Assembly (NCBI RefSeq): GCF_024706985.1
Contig: NZ_JAMCCX010000009.1
Span: forward strand, 29,084 to 93,083
Reading direction: 5' to 3'
Length of the DNA: 64,000 nucleotides
DNA from: Alicyclobacillus sp. SP_1
Lineage (GTDB): Bacteria > Bacillota > Bacilli > Alicyclobacillales > Alicyclobacillaceae
Shown piece after piece: positions 44,817 to 53,389 of the stretch. Both the position numbers and the translations under genes were made by a program. A model generated the notes under the pieces. That model saw nothing but the letters and a program-made list of their open reading frames with translations. It ran no database searches and was not told the origin of the DNA. Position 1 is the stretch's first letter; the number at the start of each line of letters is the position of its first letter.

Positions 44817-44835
44817 TTCGCGGTGCTGCCGCGAA
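44817..44835 (+). terminator. Hairpin after the monooxygenase gene
   Basis: A perfect 7-bp stem TTCGCGG/CCGCGAA with a 5-nt loop, 17 bp after the stop codon. No T-run. Confidence 0.35.
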
Positions 44836-44941
44836 TATTCATCGCGAGTCCAAAGTGTGACGGACGGCCGAGGAGAATGCAGGCGACGGGCACGGACTGG
44901 CGGTCTTGGTCCAGTTGAATTGGGTGTATGTGAGGAGTTGC

Positions 44942-46342
44942 GTGGGATTGTTCAACAAGAAAGCCTCTCTCTGCGAGGGGGCGTCTTGGCGTGTTGCTGG
45001 CGCTGTGATGGCGGGTCTGTTGGTTGTGGCAACCTCTGTGGGAAGGCCGACAGTCGCTCTCGCGAGCACTGAGAATTTGTCGACACATTCTGCCGCATCG
45101 GCAGGTGTGTCTTTTCGTATTCGAGATTTGATTCCGAAACAGGTGGTTGCCAATGCCGTGATGGTGAATGGCATCCCGATGGTTACTGGGTATTCGTTCT
45201 CAAAGTGGCCGGCTATTGTTTCAAAAGCAGCCGTCGTCATGGATATGAATACAGGAGTCGTGGTCTATGCGAAAGCTCCGCTCGCTCGCCACTACCCAGC
45301 CAGCATTACCAAAATCATGACGGCTCTGTTGGCCCTCCAACACGGCCGTCTCTCGCAGCAACTGACAGCGAGCGCCCTGGCGGTTCACCAACCAGCGGAC
45401 AAGCTCTATCAATTGGTGGGTGAGAAGCATTCGCTCGGCATCCTTTTAAAGGCCATGTTGGTGGATTCGGACAACGACGTCGCGGTAGAAATCGCACAGA
45501 ATTTAGCTGGTAATGTTCCGAATTTTGTGGAGTGGATGAACCGCGCCGCAAACGCGTTGGGTGCTACGCATACTCATTTTGCCAATCCCAGTGGATTGCA
45601 GCAGACAGACCACTACACGACCGCCTATGATATGGCCCTCATTGCCCGAGCAGCCATGCAGGTTCCTGAGTTTCGCAAGATGGTCCGCACCAAGCGGATG
45701 GAGTGGCATGGGTTAGCGTGGCATGCGCTGCTCGTCAATCTCAATCCATTCCTGTTTAATTACAGCGGAGCCGTTGGCGTCAAGACTGGATATACCAATG
45801 AAGCTAAAGAGACGTTAGTGGTGGCCGCCAAGCGGGATCATCAAGAGTTTTTGGCCGTACTGATGGACTGTCCGCTGAACGCGCAAATTCAACAAGATGC
45901 TACGAATTTGATGAATTACGCCTTTGCGCACGATGCCACGCAGACGCTCCTGACGAAAGGTCAGACCGTCGCATCCGAAACCAGCCCGTTGGGAGTCAAG
46001 ATACCGCTGATAGCCACAGAGTCCGTGGTCGCCACGGTTCCACTCGGCGAGCATCTTCAGGTGCTGGCGAAGCAGGTCGATGCAGCACCGAGAAATTGGC
46101 CAGAACCTGCCGGCGGGCCCGCCGGGCATGCGGAACTGATGTTGAGTGGTCCACCGAGCAATCCGTTAAGTGTCCCGCTCGCTTACGCCTCCGCTTGGGA
46201 GGTTCCGACCAAAAAGCCTGCCCACGCCCTGGTCGGTCGCTTGGCAGGCTATCTCCTTCTGGCTGCTTTATTGGCTTTAACTGAATATGTCCGCCGTTCT
46301 GGTCGAAACAGGGCTCGGCAGCGCCGCGGCACCCGACTGTAG
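44942..46342 (+). CDS. D-alanyl-D-alanine carboxypeptidase (S11 family, DacF/DacA-like)
   Basis: About 466 aa. Signal peptide or anchor (~15-41), then the penicillin-binding catalytic domain with S121-I-T-K124, S176-D-N178 and K281-T-G283, followed by a C-terminal beta domain and, unusually, a C-terminal membrane helix (~428-450) with a basic tail. It trims the stem peptide of peptidoglycan outside the membrane. The start is uncertain: GTG 44942 has GAGGAG 4 nt upstream; TTG 44906 is also in frame. Its last 66 bp overlap the convergent ABC transporter gene. Confidence 0.85.
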   Translation: MGLFNKKASLCEGASWRVAGAVMAGLLVVATSVGRPTVALASTENLSTHSAASAGVSFRIRDLIPKQVVANAVMVNGIPMVTGYSFSKWPAIVSKAAVVMDMNTGVVVYAKAPLARHYPASITKIMTALLALQHGRLSQQLTASALAVHQPADKLYQLVGEKHSLGILLKAMLVDSDNDVAVEIAQNLAGNVPNFVEWMNRAANALGATHTHFANPSGLQQTDHYTTAYDMALIARAAMQVPEFRKMVRTKRMEWHGLAWHALLVNLNPFLFNYSGAVGVKTGYTNEAKETLVVAAKRDHQEFLAVLMDCPLNAQIQQDATNLMNYAFAHDATQTLLTKGQTVASETSPLGVKIPLIATESVVATVPLGEHLQVLAKQVDAAPRNWPEPAGGPAGHAELMLSGPPSNPLSVPLAYASAWEVPTKKPAHALVGRLAGYLLLAALLALTEYVRRSGRNRARQRRGTRL

Positions 46343-48118
46343 CATGTACATTTTATAGTACAGTCCGCCCGTACTGAGCAACTCCTGGTGCGTTCCTCGC
46401 TCGACAATTTCGCCGCGATGGAGCACAAGAATCAAGTCCGCATCTTGAATCGTGGAGAGGCGGTGGGCGATGGCAATCGTGGTCCGCCCTCTGCGCATGT
46501 TTTCTAGAGCTTCCTGAATCGCTTCTTCGGTCTCCGTATCAATACTTGCCGTAGCTTCGTCGAGAATCAAGATTTTCGGCTCTCCGACCATCGTTCGCGC
46601 GAATGAGAGCAACTGCCGTTCGCCTGCAGACAGTGTGGAGCCGCGCTCCCCAAGCGGTTCTTTCAAGCCGTTGGGGAGTTTTTTCAGGAATCGATCCGCC
46701 TGCACAAACCGCGCTGCTGCCTCTACTTGCTCGTCCGTCAACTCGTGCCGTCCGAGGCGGATGTTGTGCGTGACGTCGCCTACGAACAAGAATGGGTCTT
46801 GTAAGACGAGTCCGAGCTTCGAGCGCAATTCGGTGTCTTCAAACGCCGAAAGAGGGACGCCGTCGATGAGAATGTCTCCCCGGTAGTTGTCGTAAAAGCG
46901 CATGAGCAGTGAGACGATGGAACTCTTTCCACTTCCCGTATGGCCTACTAGCGCCACGGTTTGGCCTGGTTCTGCCGTAAAACTGATATTTTTCAAGACG
47001 TCTGTCTTTTGGTCGTAAGAGAAAGACACATTGCGAAATTCAATTCGTCCTTCCGTGACGGCGGGTGCCATATCCCCACGGTACGACGGGTCAGCGGCTG
47101 GGGCATACTCGGTTTCGTCCAACAAATGAAATACACGTTGGGAGGACACCATCGCTTGCTGGAACAACGTCATGCGCTGCATCATGTTGTTGACGGGCTC
47201 GAAAAACTGCTCAAGATAGTTGACGAATGCGTACAGCACGCCAATGTTGACGGTTGTGCGAAACGATGCATGGCCGAAGAAGAAGATGATGGTCATCAGG
47301 GTGAGGAAGTAGACCAAGTCGACGAGTGGACGAAGCATTAGCCCATTCATTCGTATGTTGCGCATCCGGGAAGAACGATACGCTTCGTTGATGTGGCCAA
47401 ATTCTCCGCGCAGTCGCTGCTGTTGCCGCATGGCCTGGATGATGTACATGCCCTGCAGAGACTCGTTCATTTTGGCGTTTAGCAAGCTCAACCGATGGCG
47501 CGTGATGTGAAAAATACGCGCAGACAGGGTTCGGTAGAGGCGAATGATGCCATAGATGAGCGGCGCGAGAAACAGGCAGTAGAGCGCTAGATGCGCATCC
47601 AGATAAAACATGGCGACAAAAATGCCTGTCAATTGAACGATGGTTTGGATGAAGGTCGACAAGACCGATACAAACAAGTCGAGAATGGCTTCCGTATCAT
47701 TCGTAATGCGAGAAATCAGAGAGCCCGTTGGCATTTTGTCGAAAAACGCAAGACCCAGATGTTGCACATGACCGAAGACGTCTTGACGAATCTTTCGAAT
47801 GATTCGCAACGCTGCCGTTTGGAAGCGAACCAACTGGTGATATTGGCAGATGGACGAGACGATTTGAAGGCCCAAATAAGTTCCGGCCAATGTGGCGATA
47901 GGCTGGAACGGAAAACGGCGCAGTTCTAAGAAATTGTCGATAAACCGCTCGATTAAAATAGGCCCGATAACATTTCCGAGGGTCGCGATGACCAAGAGAA
48001 TAAAAGCCCCGAGCAGAGTCCATTTTTGAGGTCGAGCGTATGCAAAGAGACGCAGCGCCACATTGCCTCGAAAAGAAGTCGTTTCTTCCGGTGGCAATAA
48101 ATCAGCCTCCACTGACAT
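46277..48118 (-). CDS. ABC exporter half-transporter, BmrD-like (canonical ATP site)
   Basis: 613 aa: six membrane helices (~30-330) fused to an ATPase. Walker A VGHTGSGKSSIV, Q-loop LQDPFLF, signature LSAGERQLLSFAR, Walker B ILILDEATASID with catalytic Glu, and H-loop IAHRLS are all standard. With the upstream gene it should form a heterodimeric multidrug-type exporter like B. subtilis BmrC/BmrD. ATG 48118 with AGGAGG 11 nt before; it starts 1 nt after the upstream stop. Confidence 0.88.
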   Translation of the reverse strand: MSVEADLLPPEETTSFRGNVALRLFAYARPQKWTLLGAFILLVIATLGNVIGPILIERFIDNFLELRRFPFQPIATLAGTYLGLQIVSSICQYHQLVRFQTAALRIIRKIRQDVFGHVQHLGLAFFDKMPTGSLISRITNDTEAILDLFVSVLSTFIQTIVQLTGIFVAMFYLDAHLALYCLFLAPLIYGIIRLYRTLSARIFHITRHRLSLLNAKMNESLQGMYIIQAMRQQQRLRGEFGHINEAYRSSRMRNIRMNGLMLRPLVDLVYFLTLMTIIFFFGHASFRTTVNIGVLYAFVNYLEQFFEPVNNMMQRMTLFQQAMVSSQRVFHLLDETEYAPAADPSYRGDMAPAVTEGRIEFRNVSFSYDQKTDVLKNISFTAEPGQTVALVGHTGSGKSSIVSLLMRFYDNYRGDILIDGVPLSAFEDTELRSKLGLVLQDPFLFVGDVTHNIRLGRHELTDEQVEAAARFVQADRFLKKLPNGLKEPLGERGSTLSAGERQLLSFARTMVGEPKILILDEATASIDTETEEAIQEALENMRRGRTTIAIAHRLSTIQDADLILVLHRGEIVERGTHQELLSTGGLYYKMYMLQSGAAALPSPVSTRTADIFS

Positions 48119-48119
48119 C

Positions 48120-49874
48120 TTAGGCAATTCCTCCTTCTTCCACCATGGACTCTAGTTGTTGACGGTCCCACATTTTTTGATAGACGCCATGGAGTTGCAG
48201 TAACTCTTGGTGGCTGCCGCGTTCCACGATGGCACCTTCGTCCAACACGAGAATCAGGTCGGCGTGTTCGACTGCGGATAGCCGATGGGTCGCAATGATG
48301 GTCGTCTTATGGGAACGATTTCGCCGCAACGATTCGAGAATGTGGCTCTCCGTACGAGCGTCAACTGCCGACAGTGCATCATCTAAGATGAGGATTTCTG
48401 CATTCATGAGCAAAGCGCGTGCAATTGAAATGCGCTGTTTCTGTCCGCCCGACAGAGTGACGCCGCGTTCCCCGACGAGTGTGGCGTAGCCAAGCGGAAA
48501 GCGCAAAATGTCCTCGTGAATCTGTGCATCTCGGGCCGCTTCTTGTATCGCCGAGAGCGGCTTATCAGGCGCTGCAAAGGCGATATTGTCGGCAATCGTC
48601 GCCGAAAACAAAAAGTGGTCTTGGGGCACGTAGGCGACCGCGCTTCGCAAACTGTCCAGTGTGGTGTGATAGATGCTGCGGCCTCCAATGGCAATGTCGC
48701 CATGCTCCACGTCGAATTCTCGCAGCAAGAGGCGGAGGAACGTTGTTTTCCCGCTACCGGTGCGGCCCACAATGCCGAGAGTTGAGCCGCGCAGAAGGGT
48801 CACGCGAATGTCACGCAAGGTCGGCTCAGACGCGTTAGGGTAGCGAAACTCCTCCACGTTGTAGAGAATGTCTCCACTGGGTGTGGCGTCGACAGCGTCT
48901 TTCCGGTCGACAATGTCCGTTTTTGTCCCCAGCAAGATGCGAATGCGGTCATTGGAAGCACGTCCGCGTTCGACGATGTTGAACAGCCATCCGAACGCGA
49001 GCATCGGCCAGATGAGTTGACCCAAGTAGATGGAAAATGTGGTCAACTGCCCTAGGTTGAGTTGACCGTGAGCAACAAACCAGGCACCTGCGCCAAACGA
49101 GAGAAAATAGGACAGCGCGACAACAATGCCGATGGTCGGATCGAACAGTGCATCAATTTTGGCTACCGCTAAATTCTTGGCGACCACATCTTCTGTCAAT
49201 TCCGCAAAGGCGGCCTCTTCGGCATCTTCTTGCCCAAACGCTTTAATGACACGCATGCCGGAGATGTTCTCCTGCACCTTGTCGTTCGTGTCCGAGAAAG
49301 CGGCCTGCGCTTTCGTAAAGCGGCGGTGCAAGATGGTGCCATAGAACTGCGTGGTGACGGCGATAATTGGCATGGGTAATAGTGCGATAAGGGTGAGCTT
49401 CCATGAAATCGTCAGTGCCATGGTGGCGATGACGAGGGTTCCAGACGTTAAGGAGTCGACTAAGGTGAGAATACCGTCCATGGCGGTGCTTTCTACGGCG
49501 GAGATGTCGTTGGTTGCATGCGCCATCAGGTCGCCAACCCGGTGTTCTTGGTAGAACTTCGGGGACATGCGCGTGAAGTGGTCGTACAGTTGCCGGCGCA
49601 GTAGAGTCGACAACTGGACGGCCGAGCCGAACAGGAGAATGCGCCAGAAGTACCGTAAGACATACATGGTGAACGCGATGATCCCGATGATGAGCAGCCA
49701 CACTGCGAGTATGTGCGGTGTCAGGGATTTGTTGCGGATGTCGTTGACCAGGCGGCCGACAATTTGCGGCGGTACCAAGGACAAGAGCGTCACACAGACG
49801 AGCATGAGTATTCCGAAAATATAATGGCGTTTGCGTGTTTTGAAGAACCACATTAAATCGAGAAAGACGCGCAT
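48120..49874 (-). CDS. ABC exporter half-transporter, BmrC/YheI-like (degenerate ATP site)
   Basis: 584 aa, close in length and sequence pattern to B. subtilis YheI/BmrC: FWRILLFG, MSPKFYQEHRVGDLMAHATNDISAV, ISWKLTLIALLPMPIIAV, Walker A VGRTGSGKTTFL, YVPQDHFLFS, LSGGQKQRISIARAL and ILILDDALSAVD. In Walker B the catalytic Glu is Asp, as in the asymmetric site of this family. ATG 49874 with AAAGGAGG 7 nt upstream. First gene of the two-gene operon. No BmrB-type leader is recognised in the 168 bp before it. Confidence 0.88.
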   Translation of the reverse strand: MRVFLDLMWFFKTRKRHYIFGILMLVCVTLLSLVPPQIVGRLVNDIRNKSLTPHILAVWLLIIGIIAFTMYVLRYFWRILLFGSAVQLSTLLRRQLYDHFTRMSPKFYQEHRVGDLMAHATNDISAVESTAMDGILTLVDSLTSGTLVIATMALTISWKLTLIALLPMPIIAVTTQFYGTILHRRFTKAQAAFSDTNDKVQENISGMRVIKAFGQEDAEEAAFAELTEDVVAKNLAVAKIDALFDPTIGIVVALSYFLSFGAGAWFVAHGQLNLGQLTTFSIYLGQLIWPMLAFGWLFNIVERGRASNDRIRILLGTKTDIVDRKDAVDATPSGDILYNVEEFRYPNASEPTLRDIRVTLLRGSTLGIVGRTGSGKTTFLRLLLREFDVEHGDIAIGGRSIYHTTLDSLRSAVAYVPQDHFLFSATIADNIAFAAPDKPLSAIQEAARDAQIHEDILRFPLGYATLVGERGVTLSGGQKQRISIARALLMNAEILILDDALSAVDARTESHILESLRRNRSHKTTIIATHRLSAVEHADLILVLDEGAIVERGSHQELLQLHGVYQKMWDRQQLESMVEEGGIA

Positions 49875-50043
49875 GATTTTGCCTCCTTTGACGCGCCGAG
49901 CACCCCTCATCATACAACAAGAATGGGGAGAAAACATCCGTCTCTTCTCTGTTTTATTTGTAACAAAATATAAATTGTGGAATAGCGCGAGAAGGGCTTG
50001 TCCGACTGGGGTCACTTCGCTGTCGACTGACTCACTGAACGAT

Positions 50044-50205
50044 TCAGCGAATCAGCCACAGCCAAATTAAGTTAGATGGAAGAAAAATGGAGTTGGCAAT
50101 GACGCCTCTCTTGTTTTTGGACCGGCCATCCCGCGTGATGACAATCGCATATCCCGTGAGAAACCCGGCTGTAACAAGTAGGCGCAGCCAGTCGTTGCGG
50201 CTCAT
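50044..50205 (-). CDS. Hypothetical 53-aa membrane protein
   Basis: ATG 50205 with GGGAGGG 7 nt upstream. The sequence MSRNDWLRLLVTAGFLTGYAIVI is a first helix; after a basic loop (RDGRSKNKRG) comes ANSIFLPSNLIWLWLI. No family recognised. A longer in-frame GTG/ATG upstream lacks support. Confidence 0.5.
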   Translation of the reverse strand: MSRNDWLRLLVTAGFLTGYAIVITRDGRSKNKRGVIANSIFLPSNLIWLWLIR

Positions 50206-50377
50206 GCGCTGTCCCTCCCCGCGGCTCCCTGCAGAGAAGTTGTCTGGGTCAATCATAGTAAATGCAGCGCGGCACGTCGCTGACCTACCCAGGTGACCTA
50301 GAGAGGGACCGGAACGAGAGAGAAGGCGAGCCCGGAATCATCGGTTGTCATCAATCGCGGGATGTGTCGACCGTCAA

Positions 50378-51001
50378 TTAGTTCGACATTTGGAAGGACT
50401 GGAGGATGGATTGTGCGAGAGAGCTTTCCGAAGACGGCAACACAACATCGACGTACGCATAGCCGGACGCATTGTTGGAGGTGGTCAGTTCTCCCCATCC
50501 TTCATTGCTCGACCCGCTCGGAGTAAACGTATAGTGAACTGTGTTTCCGCTGGCGCTGGTTGAAGTGACGGTAGCTCCCGTAACCGGAATGACCTGCTGC
50601 GGATTGGGTTGGCCGTTAGACCCCATATAGCAACCCACGCAACCCGAGGTAGCGACCACAATTTGTGAGGTTGGGTCGGATGCGTCCGTGACAGTCCAAC
50701 CAGTTGTATCTCCGTGGCCGTTCCCTTTCATCGGTTTGCTGACCCAGCCCTTGGGTATGTCAACTGTGATGCCATATTTGGCACCTTCCTGAAAAGGCGT
50801 CAGTGAATTCGACTGGCTACTGTTCGCCGCAGAATTGTTTGCGGGTGCTGTCGAATTGGATGTGCTGTTGGAAGAGGGGCTCTGCGCTCCGCTGCTTGGA
50901 ACGACCGGGCCACCACCGCCGGAGCCGCTCCCAGGCGTGCCGCAGGCAGTCGCCATCAGACTGGCCAGCGTGAGCGTTACAGCGAGGGTCCTCTTTTTCA
51001 T
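50378..51001 (-). CDS. Putative lipoprotein of unknown function
   Basis: 207 aa. A lipobox LMATAC ends a typical type II signal peptide (MKKRTLAVTLTLASLMATAC), followed by a Gly/Ser/Asn-rich linker (~20-65) and a small soluble domain (YGITVDIPKGWVSKP...SDPTSQIVVA...SNEGWGELTTSNNASGYAYVDVVLPSS) resembling a PsbP/Mog1-like fold in outline. CVGC in the middle could form a disulfide. ATG 51001 with AGGAG upstream. Divergent from the ClC gene. Confidence 0.75.
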   Translation of the reverse strand: MKKRTLAVTLTLASLMATACGTPGSGSGGGGPVVPSSGAQSPSSNSTSNSTAPANNSAANSSQSNSLTPFQEGAKYGITVDIPKGWVSKPMKGNGHGDTTGWTVTDASDPTSQIVVATSGCVGCYMGSNGQPNPQQVIPVTGATVTSTSASGNTVHYTFTPSGSSNEGWGELTTSNNASGYAYVDVVLPSSESSLAQSILQSFQMSN

Positions 51002-51184
51002 GTTTTCAGCTCCTCTATACATTTGACTCTATCATACACGTTCCGTCAAAAAACTTGCTAGACAAGATAGGCGAATTTCTGCGTTTCCACACCGCCGATG
51101 TGATTTCTTGTCTATAATCAGTAGAGGAAACACGGTCTAAGTCTCGCGCTTGGTGCGCATCTCAGAACAACAGGAGGAGTCTTC

Positions 51185-53200
51185 GTGAAAGCAGATGGGA
51201 ACAGCGTAACTCTGCCAAAATCGTCCGGCAGATGGCTGAATGACTGGCTCAATCAAGGTTATAGGGAGCCTGTCATTCTCGGTGTTCTGGCTTTGGCTAT
51301 TGGCATTATTGGTGGACTAGGGGCGATTCTCTTTCGCGACATGATTCGTTGGTTCTTTCTCCTCTTTCACTTAGGCGGAGTGGTTCACAGCCCTCTCCGA
51401 GCCATCATCCCCGCCGTCGGACTGATGCTTGTCGGAGTCATTACGCACTTTTTTGCCAAGGAAGTGAAAGGTCACGGAGTACCGCAAATTTTAGAATCGC
51501 TCGCACTCCGAGGTGGGCGGATACGTCCGCGCGTGGCTTTTTTTGGGATTTTGGCGCCAGCCATTACGATTGGCGCTGGCGGATCCGTTGGCCGCGAGGG
51601 CCCCATCGCATTGATTGGCGGCGCGTTCGGCTCAGTGCTCGGCCAGGCTCTGAAACTTTCCGACAAGTACATTTCTCTTCTGCTCGCCTGCGGTGCAGCA
51701 GCAGGCATTGCCGCAACTTTTAACGCGCCGATAGCGGGTGGATTCTTTGGCCTAGAGGTGATTCTTGGAAGCTATGCACTAGGGGCTATTATGCCTGTAT
51801 TTCTGTCTGCTGTCACGGGCGCTACGATTTTTGACGCCATTATGGGGAACCGTCCGGTGTTGCAAACGGCAAACTTCCATGTCATTCACCCGATTGCTCT
51901 GTTGTTCATGATTGTTCTTGGTCTGATTGCAGGCGCTCTCGGTCTTGCTTATTCGAAGGGTCTGACTTGGTCCGAAGACGTACTCGCCAAATGGAAGTCT
52001 CCATTTTGGGTAAAAAATCTCGCCGGCGGAGTGACCGTCGGACTCATCGGTCTGTTTGCACCACAAGTTCTTGGCGTGGGATACGCTTCCATTCGCCTCG
52101 CTTTGGCGGGAGAATTGGCCGTAGGTACCTTGCTGGTGTTGCTCTTATTCAAATACATAGCCACCTTGACTACGGTCGGGTCGGGAGGTTCCGGTGGCGT
52201 ATTTGCCCCCTCCTTGTTTCTCGGAGCGATGCTTGGAGCCGTCTATGGCGATGCGCTTCGGCTTATCGTACCGGGACTCATTCCACACCCTGAAATTTAC
52301 GCAATTGCCGGCATGGGAGCCATTTTCGCGGCATCCGCCCAAGCGCCGTTTGTCGCCATTACGATTCTTTTGGAAGTGACCGGGGACTATCAGCTCACGC
52401 CCGTCGTGATTGCGGCCTGTGTTACGGCGTACGTCGTGCACGGCATTCTCAGTCGTGACTCCATGTACACCGTTAAACTCGCGCGGCGCGGTATTCGTAT
52501 TTTGCGCGGCAATGAGGTCCGGCCCACGGAGCAGATTTCCGTGGAGCAGGCGATGGAGTCCGTCAAGTTGCGCATCTTTTCGACAGACACGCTGGAGCAT
52601 GCGTACCGGACGCTGACGGTCTCGCGCGATCACGCTGCGGTCATGCTCGGGCCAAACCGGGAATTGCTCGGTGTGGTGACGCTGGAGAACCTGCGCCCGC
52701 TGATGGAACACACCGGGACGTCCAAAAAGGTGGGCGAGTTGGTGACTCCTATGAGTGCGTTTATTCGCCGTCATCGTTCGCTCGAAGAGGCGATGCGCAT
52801 GTTCACATTGCATGATGTGACGATGTTACCTGTACTGTCTGAAGAAAGTGATGAGGTTGTAGGGATTTTGACTGAGCGAGATGTCATTCGGGCCTACAAT
52901 GCGTTTACGATTTACTCTACGGAATCCAATGCAAAAATTCATCAGTTGCAGGAGATGAATCGGAATTCGGGTCAGTTTGTGACGCTGCATTTGTCGAAAG
53001 ATAGTCCGGTGGTAGGCAGGGCTCTGTCGAAAATTCGATTGCCTGCGGAAGCCGTGATTGTGTCTATCGAGCGGCGCGGGAAAGTGCTTGTTCCGCATGG
53101 GAAAACGGTCTTTCAAGAGGAAGATGATATTCTGCTCTTCGTCTCGCCCATCACGAAGGTGGATGAGATTTTGACGGATTTGCGCGGGACAACATCCTGA
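51185..53200 (+). CDS. ClC-family chloride channel/antiporter with CBS pair and RCK_C (TrkA_C) domain
   Basis: 671 aa. The membrane domain (~30-440) shows GHGVPQILESL, the gating-Glu motif GREGP (in AGGSVGREGPIALIGG), and GSGGSGGVFAPSLFLGAMLG. Then come two CBS domains (~450-515 and ~525-580; DHAAVMLGPNRELLGVVTLEN and DVTMLPVLSEESDEVVGILTERDV) and an RCK_C-like domain at ~595-668 (VVGRALSKIRLPAEAVIVSIERRG...FQEEDDILLFV). CBS domains sense adenosine ligands, and RCK_C domains often bind small ligands such as cyclic dinucleotides. GTG start after GGAGGAG; a -10-like TATAAT lies at 51113-51118. Confidence 0.9.
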   Translation: MKADGNSVTLPKSSGRWLNDWLNQGYREPVILGVLALAIGIIGGLGAILFRDMIRWFFLLFHLGGVVHSPLRAIIPAVGLMLVGVITHFFAKEVKGHGVPQILESLALRGGRIRPRVAFFGILAPAITIGAGGSVGREGPIALIGGAFGSVLGQALKLSDKYISLLLACGAAAGIAATFNAPIAGGFFGLEVILGSYALGAIMPVFLSAVTGATIFDAIMGNRPVLQTANFHVIHPIALLFMIVLGLIAGALGLAYSKGLTWSEDVLAKWKSPFWVKNLAGGVTVGLIGLFAPQVLGVGYASIRLALAGELAVGTLLVLLLFKYIATLTTVGSGGSGGVFAPSLFLGAMLGAVYGDALRLIVPGLIPHPEIYAIAGMGAIFAASAQAPFVAITILLEVTGDYQLTPVVIAACVTAYVVHGILSRDSMYTVKLARRGIRILRGNEVRPTEQISVEQAMESVKLRIFSTDTLEHAYRTLTVSRDHAAVMLGPNRELLGVVTLENLRPLMEHTGTSKKVGELVTPMSAFIRRHRSLEEAMRMFTLHDVTMLPVLSEESDEVVGILTERDVIRAYNAFTIYSTESNAKIHQLQEMNRNSGQFVTLHLSKDSPVVGRALSKIRLPAEAVIVSIERRGKVLVPHGKTVFQEEDDILLFVSPITKVDEILTDLRGTTS

Positions 53201-53243
53201 GCTAAAACGATGAACTGTCGGTGCCAAGAGTCCGATTGCAAAT

Positions 53244-53284
53244 AAAAGGCGTAGCTGCAACAGTTTCTGCAGCTGCGCCTTTTA
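53244..53284. terminator. Bidirectional terminator
   Basis: A 16-bp stem AAAAGGCGTAGCTGCA/TGCAGCTGCGCCTTTT with one wobble pair lies between convergent ClC and YerD-like genes. It gives T-runs on both strands. Confidence 0.85.
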
Positions 53285-53389
53285 GCGGGCGGTTATGGTA
53301 TGCGCTACGCATTCAAATCGTCAGGAGTCCCTGTGGTCTGGTGTAGGGACTGCTTATTTCTTTGCGTGTTTACTCAGGCTGCTTTCTTC

